Positions 38,041 through 46,278 are shown, counted from the first letter of the stretch. The stretch is 64,000 nucleotides of DNA from Pseudoxanthobacter soli DSM 19599 (GCA_945898215.1 CAMDHY010000010.1:1-64000); one strand, 5' to 3'. Notes: generated from the letters alone by a model not told the origin. Made by a program: numbers and translations.

Positions 38041-38080
38041 AACGCGAGACCGTCGCCAGTAACGCGAGACCATCACCGGC
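38041..38080. repeat. Two tandem 20-bp repeats upstream of the GS-like gene
   Basis: AACGCGAGACCGTCGCCAGT and AACGCGAGACCATCACCGGC are adjacent and agree at 16 of 20 positions, with the first 11 identical. A weaker third echo (CACGCGAGCCC) follows at about 38095. They lie 38-77 bp before the GS-like start, where direct-repeat regulator sites could act. Confidence 0.55.
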
Positions 38081-38130
38081 CCGGCCGGTGCCACGCGAGC
38101 CCGAGAGCGCCCGACGAACGTCGCTCCCAT

Positions 38131-38149
38131 TGGTTTATGTCTCAGACCA
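38131..38149. promoter_or_regulatory. GntR/FCD operator, copy 2 (upstream of GS-like gene)
   Basis: TGGTTTATGTCTCAGACCA has the same 19-bp length and the same ends as the site at 34866 (TGGTCTAGAAGTTAGACCA), agreeing at TGGT, TA at 6-7 and AGACCA. Arms TGGTTTA/CAGACCA pair with two mismatches. It lies 128-146 bp before the GS-like start codon, so it could control the upstream end of the same module. Confidence 0.65.
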
Positions 38150-38600
38150 CGAGCCCCATTAGTCAAGCATGATCGCCGGAGTGTCGGAGACAGCCGCCGG
38201 AAGCCGCCGCCGGACGTCTCCCGACGGGACGGCGACCGGGACTGTGCTTCCTCCGCACCGCGCGATCTGCGATCACTGCCCGACGAGACACTGGTAGGAC
38301 CAATAAAGCGCCCGGGATTTGCTGGCCCGGACCCGGCTATCTACAACGGACCCCGGTGCCGTCCCGGTCTCGGCGTGATGATGTCCGCGGTCGATTTCAG
38401 GCCATGACTTTGGCGCGCTGCGCGGCGCCCACTCGCGTTGAGATTGTCCAGAACTCCCGGTGAAACCATCGTTCTGGACCTGATGTAAACCAAGTCGCTC
38501 TTACGAAAATCCGCTCGAATTTGCTTGGCGCTCTTGATTTCGCCGTCGTCTTCGGCAATTTGTTGCGTCGACAAAGATCGATTCGTAACCGGAGTTGAAA

Positions 38601-39077
38601 ATGTCCGACGACAACGACGACCTGATGGCGCTGACGGCCAATATCGTGGCCGCCTATGTGATGAACAACAACGTCCAGTCCGCCGATCTGCCGGCGCTCA
38701 TCGGGCAGGTTCACAGCGCCCTCCACAAGACGGTGCAGGGCGAGACGACGGCCGCGCCGGCGCCGCTGGTTCCCGCCGTCCCGGTGAAGAAGTCGGTGAC
38801 GCCCGATTACATCATCTGCCTCGAGGACGGGAAGAAGTACAAGTCGCTGAAGCGGCACCTTCGCACCGCCTACAATCTCAGCCCCGAGGAATATCGCGCG
38901 AAGTGGGGCCTGCCGGCCGACTATCCGATGGTCGCCCCGAACTATGCGGCGACCCGTTCGGCGATGGCGAAGAGCCTCGGCCTCGGCCAGCTGCGCAGCC
39001 GCAAGGCCGCCCCGGTCGAGCCGCCGCCGCCGCCGGCCCCCAAGAAGCGGGCGCCCGCCAGGAAGAAGGCCGCCTGA
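38601..39077 (+). CDS. mucR: MucR/Ros-family zinc-finger transcriptional regulator
   Basis: A 158-residue regulator of the Ros/MucR family, which in Hyphomicrobiales controls exopolysaccharide, motility, virulence and cell cycle genes by binding AT-rich DNA and oligomerising. N-terminal oligomerisation helix (LMALTANIVAAYVMNNNVQS), then the prokaryotic zinc finger DYIICLEDGKKYKSLKRHLR, with Cys73, Asp76 and His86; the position of the second His carries Ala90, as in a common subset of the family. NLSPEEYRAKWGLPADYPMV and APNYAATRSAMAKSLGLGQ follow. The C-terminus is Pro/Lys-rich (PPPPPAPKKRAPARKKAA), longer than usual. ATG 38601 with GGAG about 7 bases upstream. Confidence 0.93.
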   Translation: MSDDNDDLMALTANIVAAYVMNNNVQSADLPALIGQVHSALHKTVQGETTAAPAPLVPAVPVKKSVTPDYIICLEDGKKYKSLKRHLRTAYNLSPEEYRAKWGLPADYPMVAPNYAATRSAMAKSLGLGQLRSRKAAPVEPPPPPAPKKRAPARKKAA

Positions 39078-39148
39078 TCACCGCCGGCCGGCAGCGCAAC
39101 GCCGCCGTGTCTCGCCGTCGACCCCGTCGCCGGCCCTCGTGAGATCCT

Positions 39149-39187
39149 GAACGCCCCTCTCGCATCTGACGTGCGGGTGGGGCGTTC
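39149..39187 (+). terminator. Hairpin after mucR
   Basis: GAACGCCCC (39149-39157) and GGGGCGTTC (39179-39187) are perfect 9-bp arms enclosing a 21-base loop that itself can pair partly (CTCGCA/TGCGGG). It lies 72 bp after the mucR stop and ends 9 bp before the arginase-family gene. The T-run is weak (GCCGTTTG), so termination is likely but not certain. Confidence 0.6.
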
Positions 39188-39196
39188 GCCGTTTGA

Positions 39197-40165
39197 GTGG
39201 GGCTCGTCTTGACCAAACTCTCGCTCCGGCCCGCCGAACCGGCCTTCCTCGGCGTCCCGCTTCGCGACCTCGCCGCGGTGAACCCCGGCGACATCGCGGT
39301 CTTCGGCGCAGGCCACGGAACGCCCTATCCGGCCGACGACGCCATCGGTTACGCCCTCGACACCGGCAGTGCCGAGGCGCCGGCGGCGATCCGGCGGGGC
39401 GCCGTGCAGTCGAGCAGCAACCTCGACCACTGGGACTACGACCTCGGCGGGCCGCTGTTCGGCGACGGCCCGGTCCGCCTCGTCGATTGCGGCGACGTCG
39501 CCACCACGGCGGACGACGGCGCCAGCAACCGCGCCCGGATCGAGGCGGTGACGGCCGCGCTCGTCGGCCGCGGCGCCGTGCCGGTGCTGCTCGGCGGCGA
39601 CGATTCCGTGCCCATCCCCTTCCACCGCGGCTTCGCCGACGCGGGACCGCTGGCGATCCTGCAGATCGACGCGCATATCGACTGGCGCGACACCATCGGC
39701 GGTGAGCGCGACGGCTATTCGAGCACGATGCGGCGGGCGTCGGAGCTGCCGTTCGTCCGGGCGATCGTGCAGGTCGGCGCGCGCGGCGTCGGCAGCGCGC
39801 GGCGGCGGGAGGTCGAGGCGGCCGCGGCGTGGGGGGCCCATATCCTGCCGGCGGAGGTCTTTCGCCGGGACGGCGTCGAGGCGGTGGTGCGCGCCCTGCC
39901 GGAGGACCTGCCGGTGCTGATCGCCCTCGATCTCGACGCCTTCGATCCGAGCCTCGTGCCCGCCGTCAACGCGCCGACGCCGGGCGGCCCGCTGTTTCCG
40001 GAGGTCGCCGCACTGGTGCGCCGTGTCGCGTCGACGCGGCCGATCGCCGGCATCTCAGTGGTGGAACTCGTTCCGCAGCTCGACGCGACGGGCGTGTCGG
40101 CGATGGTCGCCGCGCGCTTCGTGCTCAATGTCGTCGGGGCGATGGTGCGCCGGGAGGCTCGCTGA
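39197..40165 (+). CDS. Arginase/agmatinase-family ureohydrolase with GGDD variant
   Basis: A 322-residue binuclear-manganese ureohydrolase. Metal motifs are present in order: VLLGGDDSVPIP, ILQIDAHIDWRD and LIALDLDAFDPSLVPAVNAP. In the first motif the usual metal-binding His (GGDHS) is Asp, while DAHxD and DxDxxDP are intact, so the first site would be Asp-ligated. Members of this sort are usually labelled agmatinase, but other guanidine compounds are possible. GTG 39197 is used; TTG 39209 (MTKLSLRPAEPAF) is a good alternative. It follows mucR and is not clearly linked to the GntR module upstream. Confidence 0.82.
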   Translation: MGLVLTKLSLRPAEPAFLGVPLRDLAAVNPGDIAVFGAGHGTPYPADDAIGYALDTGSAEAPAAIRRGAVQSSSNLDHWDYDLGGPLFGDGPVRLVDCGDVATTADDGASNRARIEAVTAALVGRGAVPVLLGGDDSVPIPFHRGFADAGPLAILQIDAHIDWRDTIGGERDGYSSTMRRASELPFVRAIVQVGARGVGSARRREVEAAAAWGAHILPAEVFRRDGVEAVVRALPEDLPVLIALDLDAFDPSLVPAVNAPTPGGPLFPEVAALVRRVASTRPIAGISVVELVPQLDATGVSAMVAARFVLNVVGAMVRREAR

Positions 40166-40215
40166 GCCACCGGCCGTGCCCGATCCGGGCGGAGGAACCA
40201 CCCTCGGCGCGGCGC

Positions 40216-40236
40216 CCCGGGGACCGCGTCCCCGGG
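40216..40236. terminator. Hairpin between convergent genes
   Basis: CCCGGGGAC (40216-40224), CGC loop, GTCCCCGGG (40228-40236): perfect 9-bp arms in the 122-bp gap between the arginase-family gene and the convergent small gene. A further 7-bp-arm hairpin (GCGGCGG/CCGCCGC) is at 40249-40270. Neither has a T-run, so the role as bidirectional terminator is tentative. Confidence 0.4.
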
Positions 40237-40287
40237 AGCCGAAGGGTCGCGGCGGCTCACGTGCCGCCGCTCACTTGCCTCGCGGGC

Positions 40288-40515
40288 TTATCTGCCGGAG
40301 CGGACGATCTTCTTGATGATGCGCGGCGGGTTGCCGCTCATCTCGGCGATCTTGCGGTCCTGTTCCTCGATGTAGGTGCGGGCCGGCTCGTCGCCGTCGA
40401 GGCCGCCGAGGTCGGTGCCGGGAACCTTGCGGTTCGAGGTGCGCTGGCCGTCCTCGTAGAACACGTCGAACAGCACGGCGCTGCTCGTATCAACCTTGGT
40501 TTTCTTGCGGGCCAT
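40288..40515 (-). CDS. Small conserved hypothetical protein, 75 residues
   Basis: MARKKTKVDTSSAVLFDVFY, EDGQRTSNRKVPGTDLGGLD, GDEPARTYIEEQDRKIAEMS, then GNPPRIIKKIVRSGR. A soluble, charged protein with a strand-like N-terminus and one helix near the C-terminus. The 'VxFDVxYEDGxxxSNRKVP...IEEQDRKIAEMSG' pattern is familiar to me from many Hyphomicrobiales, always as hypothetical. It overlaps the 3' end of the upstream small gene by 26 bp in another frame, so the two are translationally coupled. The C-terminal arrangement is fully compact and the start is clear. Confidence 0.75.
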   Translation of the reverse strand: MARKKTKVDTSSAVLFDVFYEDGQRTSNRKVPGTDLGGLDGDEPARTYIEEQDRKIAEMSGNPPRIIKKIVRSGR

Positions 40516-40714
40516 CGGGGGTCTCCGGGTTGGTGTCCGAAGCCGTCCCCGCGTCGGGGGCGTCCTCGTCGGTGGTCTCGGCGTCGCCTTCCCCGGGCGC
40601 GGTCTTGCGCTTGGCGGCGTCCTCCTCGCGCTTCTGAAGCTTCTCGAGCTTCTTCTGTTCCTTCGAGCGGCTCCGCTCGTTGCGCTGCTGGCGATAGTTC
40701 GGCTTGAAGGCCAT
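40490..40714 (-). CDS. Small Lys/Arg-rich hypothetical protein, 74 residues
   Basis: MAFKPNYRQQRNERSRSKEQ, KKLEKLQKREEDAAKRKTAP, then a Glu/Asp/Pro-rich tail (GEGDAETTDEDAPDAGTASD). The front half is a strongly charged helix, the back half is disordered and acidic. The N-terminal 'MAFKPNYRQQRxERxRxKxxKKxEKLxxRxE' pattern is seen in many alphaproteobacteria with no known function. ATG 40714 is chosen for that N-terminus; a longer in-frame version has no support. Its end overlaps the next small gene by 26 bp. Confidence 0.7.
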   Translation of the reverse strand: MAFKPNYRQQRNERSRSKEQKKLEKLQKREEDAAKRKTAPGEGDAETTDEDAPDAGTASDTNPETPDGPQENQG

Positions 40715-40968
40715 GGCGATCCGCTCCGCGATCCCGGGGGGCACTGTCTCAGGGAGACGCCTCGACGCCCGATGGCCTGGTCCGGTTTGCGCCGGGGCCA
40801 CGAGGTTAGGGCGGTGCAGCCTGACAGAAGGGCGGCCGAACGGGCCGGCCGCCGGGGCGGCGCACGAGGGCGTCTCGGCGGGCTACATGCCACATCGCGC
40901 GCCGCGATCATAGGGCAGCCACGTCCCGCCGATGCGACGGGGAGCCGCGCGGCGTCGCCGCCGCCCTT

Positions 40969-41457
40969 CTAGGTCGTGTGGATCGGCAGCGCCGCGGTGT
41001 CCTTCACCGTCGAGACGACGATGCGCGACTGCACGTCCGAGACGAGCTCGTTGTCGAGCAGCTTCAGGCGCAGGAAGTCGTCGTACGTCTTGATGTCGTC
41101 GGTCACCACCTTGAGCAGGTAGTCGACGGCGCCGGTCACCCGCTCGCAGGTGACCACCTCCGGCCAGCGCTCGATCAGCCGGTCGAAGCGCTCCATGTTG
41201 TCCCGGCTCGGCAGCGCCAGCTTGACGAAGGCGTAGGAGACGAAGCCGAGCCCGACCGCCTCGCGGTCGACGAGGGCGGCGACGCGCCGGATGACGCCCG
41301 CCTCCTTCATCCGCTTGATGCGCCGCCAGCACGGCGTCGCGCTCATGCCCGCCTCCCGCGCCACGTCGGCGACCGACAGCGAAGCGTCGCGCTGCAGGAT
41401 GCGCAGGATGCGGAGATCGCCAGCGTCGAGGGCGATCCGTTCGATGGATGGCTTCAT
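40969..41457 (-). CDS. Lrp/AsnC-family transcriptional regulator
   Basis: A 162-residue feast/famine regulator. HTH in residues 10-60: LDAGDLRILRILQRDASLSV, ADVAREAGMSATPCWRRIKR, MKEAGVIRRVAALVDREAVG. The RAM/AsnC effector domain follows (SYAFVKLALPSRDNMERFDR, VVTCERVTGAVDYLLKVVTD). ATG 41457 is standard; the in-frame extension upstream is not. It is divergent from the indolepyruvate ferredoxin oxidoreductase gene with a 145-bp gap, so it probably senses an aromatic or branched-chain amino acid and controls that gene. Confidence 0.92.
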   Translation of the reverse strand: MKPSIERIALDAGDLRILRILQRDASLSVADVAREAGMSATPCWRRIKRMKEAGVIRRVAALVDREAVGLGFVSYAFVKLALPSRDNMERFDRLIERWPEVVTCERVTGAVDYLLKVVTDDIKTYDDFLRLKLLDNELVSDVQSRIVVSTVKDTAALPIHTT

Positions 41458-41602
41458 CGGGGAGAGATTTTGCGGAGGATGCTCGGGAAGCCGAAAGGTT
41501 AGCACGGAATTCGCGGCAAACTCGCATTATTCTCGTGCGGATGGGGATCGCGGCCTCCGCCCACCAAGCCGTCGGCGGGCCGCAGCGGGAGTGGAGGCGC
41601 AC

Positions 41603-44600
41603 GTGACCGTGCCGATCCGAAACGTCAGCCTCGACGACAAGTATGTCCGCGATGCCGGCCTCGTCTACATCACCGGCATCCAGGCGCTGGTGCGGGTGGC
41701 GCTCGACCGCGTGCGCCTCGACCGCGCCGCGGGCAAGCGCACCGGCGGCTTCGTCTCCGGCTATCGCGGCTCGCCCCTCGGCGGCTTCGACCAGGAGCTC
41801 GGCCGCGCCCGCAAGCTCATCGCCGCCCACGACATCCACTTTCAGCCGGGCGTCAACGAGGAGCTCGGCGCCACGGCGGTCTGGGGCACCCAGAAGGTCG
41901 GCCTGCACGGCCAGGGCACCGATTTCGACGGCGTCTTCGGCATCTGGTACGGCAAGGCGCCTGGCGTCGACCGCGCCGGTGACGTGCTCAAGCAGGCGAA
42001 CGCCAGCGGCACCTCGGCACTCGGCGGCGTGCTGGCGCTCGCCGGCGACGACCACCTGGCGAAGTCCTCGATCCTGCCAGCCCAGAGCGAGTTCTTCTTC
42101 GTCCACGCCGAGATGCCGGTGCTGAACCCGGCCGACCTGCAGGACGTCGTCGACTACGGCCTGCACGGCATCGAGCTGTCGCGCTACGCCGGGCTGTGGA
42201 CGGCGATGATCTGCGTCGCCGACACCATGGACGCCTCCGGCATGGTCGACGTCTCGGCCGGCCGCCTCGCCTTCGCCCACCCAGCCGACGCCGATCCGCG
42301 CCGGCGCGGCGAGATGAACCGCGCGCTTCTGCTCGGCAACCGGCTCGAGACCGAGCGCCTGCTGCGCGACGTCCGCCTGCCGGCGGTGAAGGCCTATGTG
42401 CGCGGCAACCGCCTCGACCGCGTCACGTTCGGATCGCCGCGCCCGCGCGTCGGCATCGTCGCCACCGGCAAGGCCTATCGCGACCTGCTGCAGGCGCTCT
42501 TGATGCTCGGCATCGACGAGAAGCGCGCCCGCGCCATCGGCCTCGCCGTCTACAAGGTGGCGATGCCCTGGCCGCTCGAGCCGCAGGGGCTCGCCGCCTT
42601 CGCCCGCGGCCTCGAGCGCGTGCTCGTCGTCGAGCACAAGCGCCCGCTGATCGAGCCGCAGGTGAAGGACCTCGCCTATCACTGGCCATCCGACCAGCGC
42701 CCGCCGGTGTGGGGCAAGACGACGCCGGAGGGCATCCCCTTCCTCACCGACCTCCTCGAGCTCACCGCCTCCGAACTCGTCCAGGCGCTGATGAGCTTCC
42801 TGCCGGAGGCCGCTGCCGACCCGGAGATGCGGGCTGTCGCCGACCGCATGGTGCAGCAGTCGGCTTGGGCCGCCGGCCACGCCGAGCGCGCCGGCCGCTC
42901 GCCCTACTTCTGCTCCGGATGCCCGCACAACACCTCGACCAAGGTGCCCGACGGCGCTCGCGCCATGCCCGGGATCGGCTGCCATGCCATGACGGAAATC
43001 CCCGGCCGCACCACCGACGGCCAGGTGGCGATGGGCGGCGAGGGCGTGCCGTGGATCGGCCAGATGCCCTTCGCCAACGACAAACACGTCTTCGCCAACA
43101 TGGGCGACGGCACCTACTTCCACTCCGGCATCCTGGCGATCCGCCAGGCGGTGTCGGCGAAGGCGCCGATCACCTACAAGATCCTCTTCAACGACGCCGT
43201 CGCCATGACCGGCGGCCAGGCCCACGACGGGCCGCTGACGGTGCCGATCCTCACCCGCCAGCTCGCCGCGGAGGGCGTCGAGAGGATCGTCGTCGTCACC
43301 GACGAGCCCGAGCGCTACGACGGCCGCCACGACCTGCCGGCCGGCACGCCGGTGGCGCACCGCGACGACCTCATGCCGATCCAGGCCGAGCTCGCCGCCT
43401 ATCCCGGCGTCTCCGTCCTCGTCTACGACCAGACCTGCGCTGCCGAGAAGCGCCGCCGCCGCAAGCGCGGCCTGATGCCCGATCCGGACAAGCGCCTTAC
43501 CATCAACCCGCGGGTCTGCGAGGGCTGCGGTGACTGCTCGGTGCAGTCTAACTGCATCTCGGTCGAGCCGCTCGCCACCGCCTTCGGCGAGAAGCGGGTG
43601 ATCAACCAGTCGAGCTGCAACAAGGATTTCTCCTGCGTCGAGGGCTTCTGTCCGTCCTTTGTCTGGGTCGACGGTGCGAAGCTCCGGGCCGCGGACGGGG
43701 CGGGCCTCGATGTCGCCGGGCTCGCCGCGAAGCTGCCGCTACCGACGCCGCCGGCCCTCGACCGCACGCTCAACCTCTTGGTCGCCGGCATCGGCGGCAT
43801 GGGTGTCACCACCGTCGGCGCGACGCTTGCGATGGCGGCCCACATCGACGGCATCAACGCCTCTACCCTCGACATGACCGGTCTCGCCCAGAAGGGCGGT
43901 CCGGTCACCTCGCACGTCCGCTTCGCCGCCCGCAACGCGGCGATCGAGGGCCCGCGCATCCCGCCGACGATGCTCGACGCGTTGGTCGCCTCCGACATGG
44001 TCGTCGCCAGCACCGGCGAGACCCTGGCGCTGCTCGATCGCCGCCGGACGCTCGCCGTGGTCAACACCCACGTCGCGCCGACGGCCGAGTTCGCCATGCG
44101 CCAGACGCTCTCCTTCGACGCGGGCAAGATGGCGCGCACGCTGCGCGAGGGCACCCACGACTTCATCGGCCTTGACGCCGTCGCCGTCGCCGAGGCGGTG
44201 TTCGGCGATGCGATCTTCACCAACATGCTTCTGGTCGGCCTCGCCTGGCAGACCGGCGCGCTGCCGCTGTCGATCGAGGCGATCGAGACCGCCATCCGCC
44301 TGAACGGCGCTGCGGTCGACAAGAACATCAAGGCCTTCCATGCCGGCCGCGTGCTGGCCGCCGACCCGCAGGCGATCCTGGCGGCACTGCCGAAGCCGGC
44401 GCAGGTGCCCGTGATGGGGCCCGAGGAGCGCATCGACTTCCTCGCCGCCGAGCTCGAGGCCTATCAGGACACCGCCTATGCGCGGAGCTTCCGCGACCTC
44501 GTCCTGCGCGTTCGCGAGGCCGATGCGGCCCGCGGCGCCGGCGGCGGCCGCCTCGCCGGCCACGTGGTCGAGAGCCTCTACCGCGTCATGGCCTACAAGG

Positions 44601-45091
44601 ACGAGTACGAGGTCGCCCGCCTCTATGCCGACCCCGCCTTCCGCGCTGGACTGGAGCGGCAGTTCTCCGGCTTTGGCCGCCTGCGCGTCATGCTGGCGCC
44701 GCCGCTCCTGTCGCGTCCCGATCCGGTGACGGGGCGGGCGAAGAAGCGCGCCTTCGGGCCGTGGATCTTCACCGCCTTCGCCTGGCTCGCGAGGGGCAAG
44801 GGCCTGCGCGGCACCGCCCTCGATCCGTTCGGCTACACCGCCGAGCGGCGCGCCGAGCGGGCGGCGATCGACGCCTACCGGGCGGACATCGCCCTCATCC
44901 TCGAGCGGCTCGGGCAGGCCGACTACGGCCTCCTCTGCGAGCTGGCGCGCCTGCCCCAGGACGTGCGCGGCTACGGGCCGGTGAAGGAGGGTCGCCGGGC
45001 CGTGGCGTCGGAACGGCGGGCGGCCCTGCTGCAGCGGCTCGCGGCGCCGGCGGCCGGCGCCGGGGCTCCGGTGCTCGACGCCGCGGAGTGA
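41603..45091 (+). CDS. Indolepyruvate ferredoxin oxidoreductase, fused alpha/gamma (IorA-IorB type)
   Basis: A 1162-residue TPP- and iron-sulfur-dependent enzyme that oxidatively decarboxylates aryl pyruvates to arylacetyl-CoA with ferredoxin as acceptor. N-terminal half: pyrimidine-binding domain (FVSGYRGSPLGGFDQELGRA, FQPGVNEELGATAVWGTQ), then a TPP-binding domain (ANMGDGTYFHSGILAIRQAV with FNDAVAMTGGQAHDG). Cys-rich cluster motif NPRVCEGCGDCSVQSNC at Cys639, Cys642, Cys645, then NKDFSCVEGFCPSF. C-terminal gamma domain (VAGIGGMGVTTVGATLAMAA and DMTGLAQKGGPVTSHVRF). GTG 41603 follows GGGAGTGGAGG, which is a good ribosome binding site. The fused single-chain form is usual in aerobic alphaproteobacteria. 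It may also use branched-chain oxo acids. Confidence 0.93.
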   Translation: MTVPIRNVSLDDKYVRDAGLVYITGIQALVRVALDRVRLDRAAGKRTGGFVSGYRGSPLGGFDQELGRARKLIAAHDIHFQPGVNEELGATAVWGTQKVGLHGQGTDFDGVFGIWYGKAPGVDRAGDVLKQANASGTSALGGVLALAGDDHLAKSSILPAQSEFFFVHAEMPVLNPADLQDVVDYGLHGIELSRYAGLWTAMICVADTMDASGMVDVSAGRLAFAHPADADPRRRGEMNRALLLGNRLETERLLRDVRLPAVKAYVRGNRLDRVTFGSPRPRVGIVATGKAYRDLLQALLMLGIDEKRARAIGLAVYKVAMPWPLEPQGLAAFARGLERVLVVEHKRPLIEPQVKDLAYHWPSDQRPPVWGKTTPEGIPFLTDLLELTASELVQALMSFLPEAAADPEMRAVADRMVQQSAWAAGHAERAGRSPYFCSGCPHNTSTKVPDGARAMPGIGCHAMTEIPGRTTDGQVAMGGEGVPWIGQMPFANDKHVFANMGDGTYFHSGILAIRQAVSAKAPITYKILFNDAVAMTGGQAHDGPLTVPILTRQLAAEGVERIVVVTDEPERYDGRHDLPAGTPVAHRDDLMPIQAELAAYPGVSVLVYDQTCAAEKRRRRKRGLMPDPDKRLTINPRVCEGCGDCSVQSNCISVEPLATAFGEKRVINQSSCNKDFSCVEGFCPSFVWVDGAKLRAADGAGLDVAGLAAKLPLPTPPALDRTLNLLVAGIGGMGVTTVGATLAMAAHIDGINASTLDMTGLAQKGGPVTSHVRFAARNAAIEGPRIPPTMLDALVASDMVVASTGETLALLDRRRTLAVVNTHVAPTAEFAMRQTLSFDAGKMARTLREGTHDFIGLDAVAVAEAVFGDAIFTNMLLVGLAWQTGALPLSIEAIETAIRLNGAAVDKNIKAFHAGRVLAADPQAILAALPKPAQVPVMGPEERIDFLAAELEAYQDTAYARSFRDLVLRVREADAARGAGGGRLAGHVVESLYRVMAYKDEYEVARLYADPAFRAGLERQFSGFGRLRVMLAPPLLSRPDPVTGRAKKRAFGPWIFTAFAWLARGKGLRGTALDPFGYTAERRAERAAIDAYRADIALILERLGQADYGLLCELARLPQDVRGYGPVKEGRRAVASERRAALLQRLAAPAAGAGAPVLDAAE

Positions 45092-45167
45092 CGCGCCGCT
45101 TGCAGTCGCCGGTCGTTTGCGCCACTTGGGGCGGGGCCTGCGGGCCGCGACCGTCCCGGGAGGAGCG

Positions 45168-45563
45168 ATGACCGACGAGGAGCGCCGCGCGAGCGGCATG
45201 GCGGTGCGGCGTGCCGTGCTCGGCAACGCCCACGTCGACCGCGCCGAATCCCGCAAGACGCCGTTCACCAGCGAATTCCAGGACCTCATCACGCGCTATG
45301 CGTGGGGCGAGATCTGGACGCGCCCGGGCCTCGACCGCAAGACCCGCTCGTGCATGACGCTGTCGATGATGATCGCGCTCAACCGCCCCGACGAGTTCCG
45401 CCTGCACGTGCGGGCCGCGGTCAACAACGGGCTCGGCCGCGACGAGATCAAGGAAGTGATCCTGCAGGCCGCCGTCTACTGCGGCGTGCCGGCGGCCAAC
45501 GCCGCGTTCCATCTCGCCGAGGAGGTCTTCCGCGAGATCGACGCCGCCGGCCGGCCGGCGTGA
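45168..45563 (+). CDS. 4-carboxymuconolactone decarboxylase-like protein
   Basis: A 131-residue CMD-domain protein. The AhpD-like helical fold is seen in VRRAVLGNAHVDRAESRKTP, FQDLITRYAWGEIWTRPGLD, RKTRSCMTLSMMIALNRPDE, FRLHVRAAVNNGLGRDEIKE and VILQAAVYCGVPAANAAFHL. The length and the spacing of 'WGEIWTRPGLDRKTRS' and 'YCGVPAANAAF' match PcaC, which decarboxylates 4-carboxymuconolactone in the beta-ketoadipate pathway. No other pca gene is adjacent, so related enzymes cannot be excluded. AGGAG lies 3 bases upstream of the ATG, slightly short. It follows the indolepyruvate oxidoreductase by 76 bp. Confidence 0.85.
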   Translation: MTDEERRASGMAVRRAVLGNAHVDRAESRKTPFTSEFQDLITRYAWGEIWTRPGLDRKTRSCMTLSMMIALNRPDEFRLHVRAAVNNGLGRDEIKEVILQAAVYCGVPAANAAFHLAEEVFREIDAAGRPA

Positions 45564-45746
45564 TTGTGGTCCTGGACCCACGCGGACGCATAGCGGGGAT
45601 GCGGCTGCCGCGCTTGTGGGCTGGGGCTGCAGCGTCTATCGGGATGTGACAATGACAAGAGCGTGACCTCCCCGCTTCGGGACGCACGACGAGCGCCGTC
45701 GTTCGCAACGGCCGACGGCAGGGCAGGACACCATCAAGGACGCGGC

Positions 45747-46274
45747 ATGGACCTCAGGGACCTGATCCGTACCATTCCCGACTATCCGAAGCCGGGCATC
45801 CAGTTCCGGGACATCACGACGCTGATCGCCAATCCTGTCGGCCTGCGCGCCGCCGTGGACGGCCTCGTCTGGCCGTTCCTCACCGCCCGCGTCGACCTCG
45901 TCGCCGGCATCGAGGCGCGTGGCTTCATTCTCGGCGGCGCCGTGGCGCACGAACTCGGCCGCGGCTTCGTGCCGATCCGCAAGAAGGGCAAGCTGCCCGC
46001 CAAGACGATCGGCCAGGACTACCAGCTCGAATACGGCATCGACACCATCGAGATCCACGCCGATGCCATCAAGCCGGGCGACCGGGTGCTCGTCGTCGAC
46101 GACCTGATCGCCACCGGCGGCACCGCCGAGGCGGCGATCGAGCTCGTCCGCCGTTCCGGCGGCGAGGTCGTCGCCGCCGCCTTCGTCGTCGACCTGCCGG
46201 ATCTCGGCGGCGCGGACCGTCTGCGGGACAAGGGCGTCGTGGTGCGCACGCTCGTCGCCTTCGAGGGAGATTGA
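45747..46274 (+). CDS. apt: Adenine phosphoribosyltransferase
   Basis: A 175-residue purine salvage enzyme converting adenine and PRPP to [23 protein letters not shown] plus [10 protein letters not shown] gives the classic start, [20 protein letters not shown] with [11 protein letters not shown] the flexible loop region, and [20 protein letters not shown] the PRPP-binding loop. Complete. The glutathione transferase gene starts 4 bp after its stop, so they are cotranscribed. Confidence 0.96.
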   Translation: MDLRDLIRTIPDYPKPGIQFRDITTLIANPVGLRAAVDGLVWPFLTARVDLVAGIEARGFILGGAVAHELGRGFVPIRKKGKLPAKTIGQDYQLEYGIDTIEIHADAIKPGDRVLVVDDLIATGGTAEAAIELVRRSGGEVVAAAFVVDLPDLGGADRLRDKGVVVRTLVAFEGD

Positions 46275-46278
46275 TCCG

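Larger units (their letters stand above)
38004..38600. other. 597-bp intergenic region between the GS-like gene and mucR
   Basis: No convincing gene. The left part carries two tandem 20-bp repeats (38041-38060 and 38061-38080) and the second GntR-type operator (38131-38149). TGGTAGGACCA (38292-38302) is a perfect 4-bp-arm TGGT-N3-ACCA site, the short FadR-type form, possibly by chance. From about 38430 the sequence becomes AT-richer up to the mucR start and should hold the mucR promoter; MucR-type regulators bind AT-rich DNA and often autoregulate. An open frame on the minus strand (38341-38574) starts 26 bp from mucR but has no recognisable content. Confidence 0.5.

Noticed and set aside
38341-38574. 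77-residue minus-strand frame upstream of mucR
   Set aside because: No ribosome binding site or recognisable pattern; it lies in the AT-rich region expected to be the mucR promoter.
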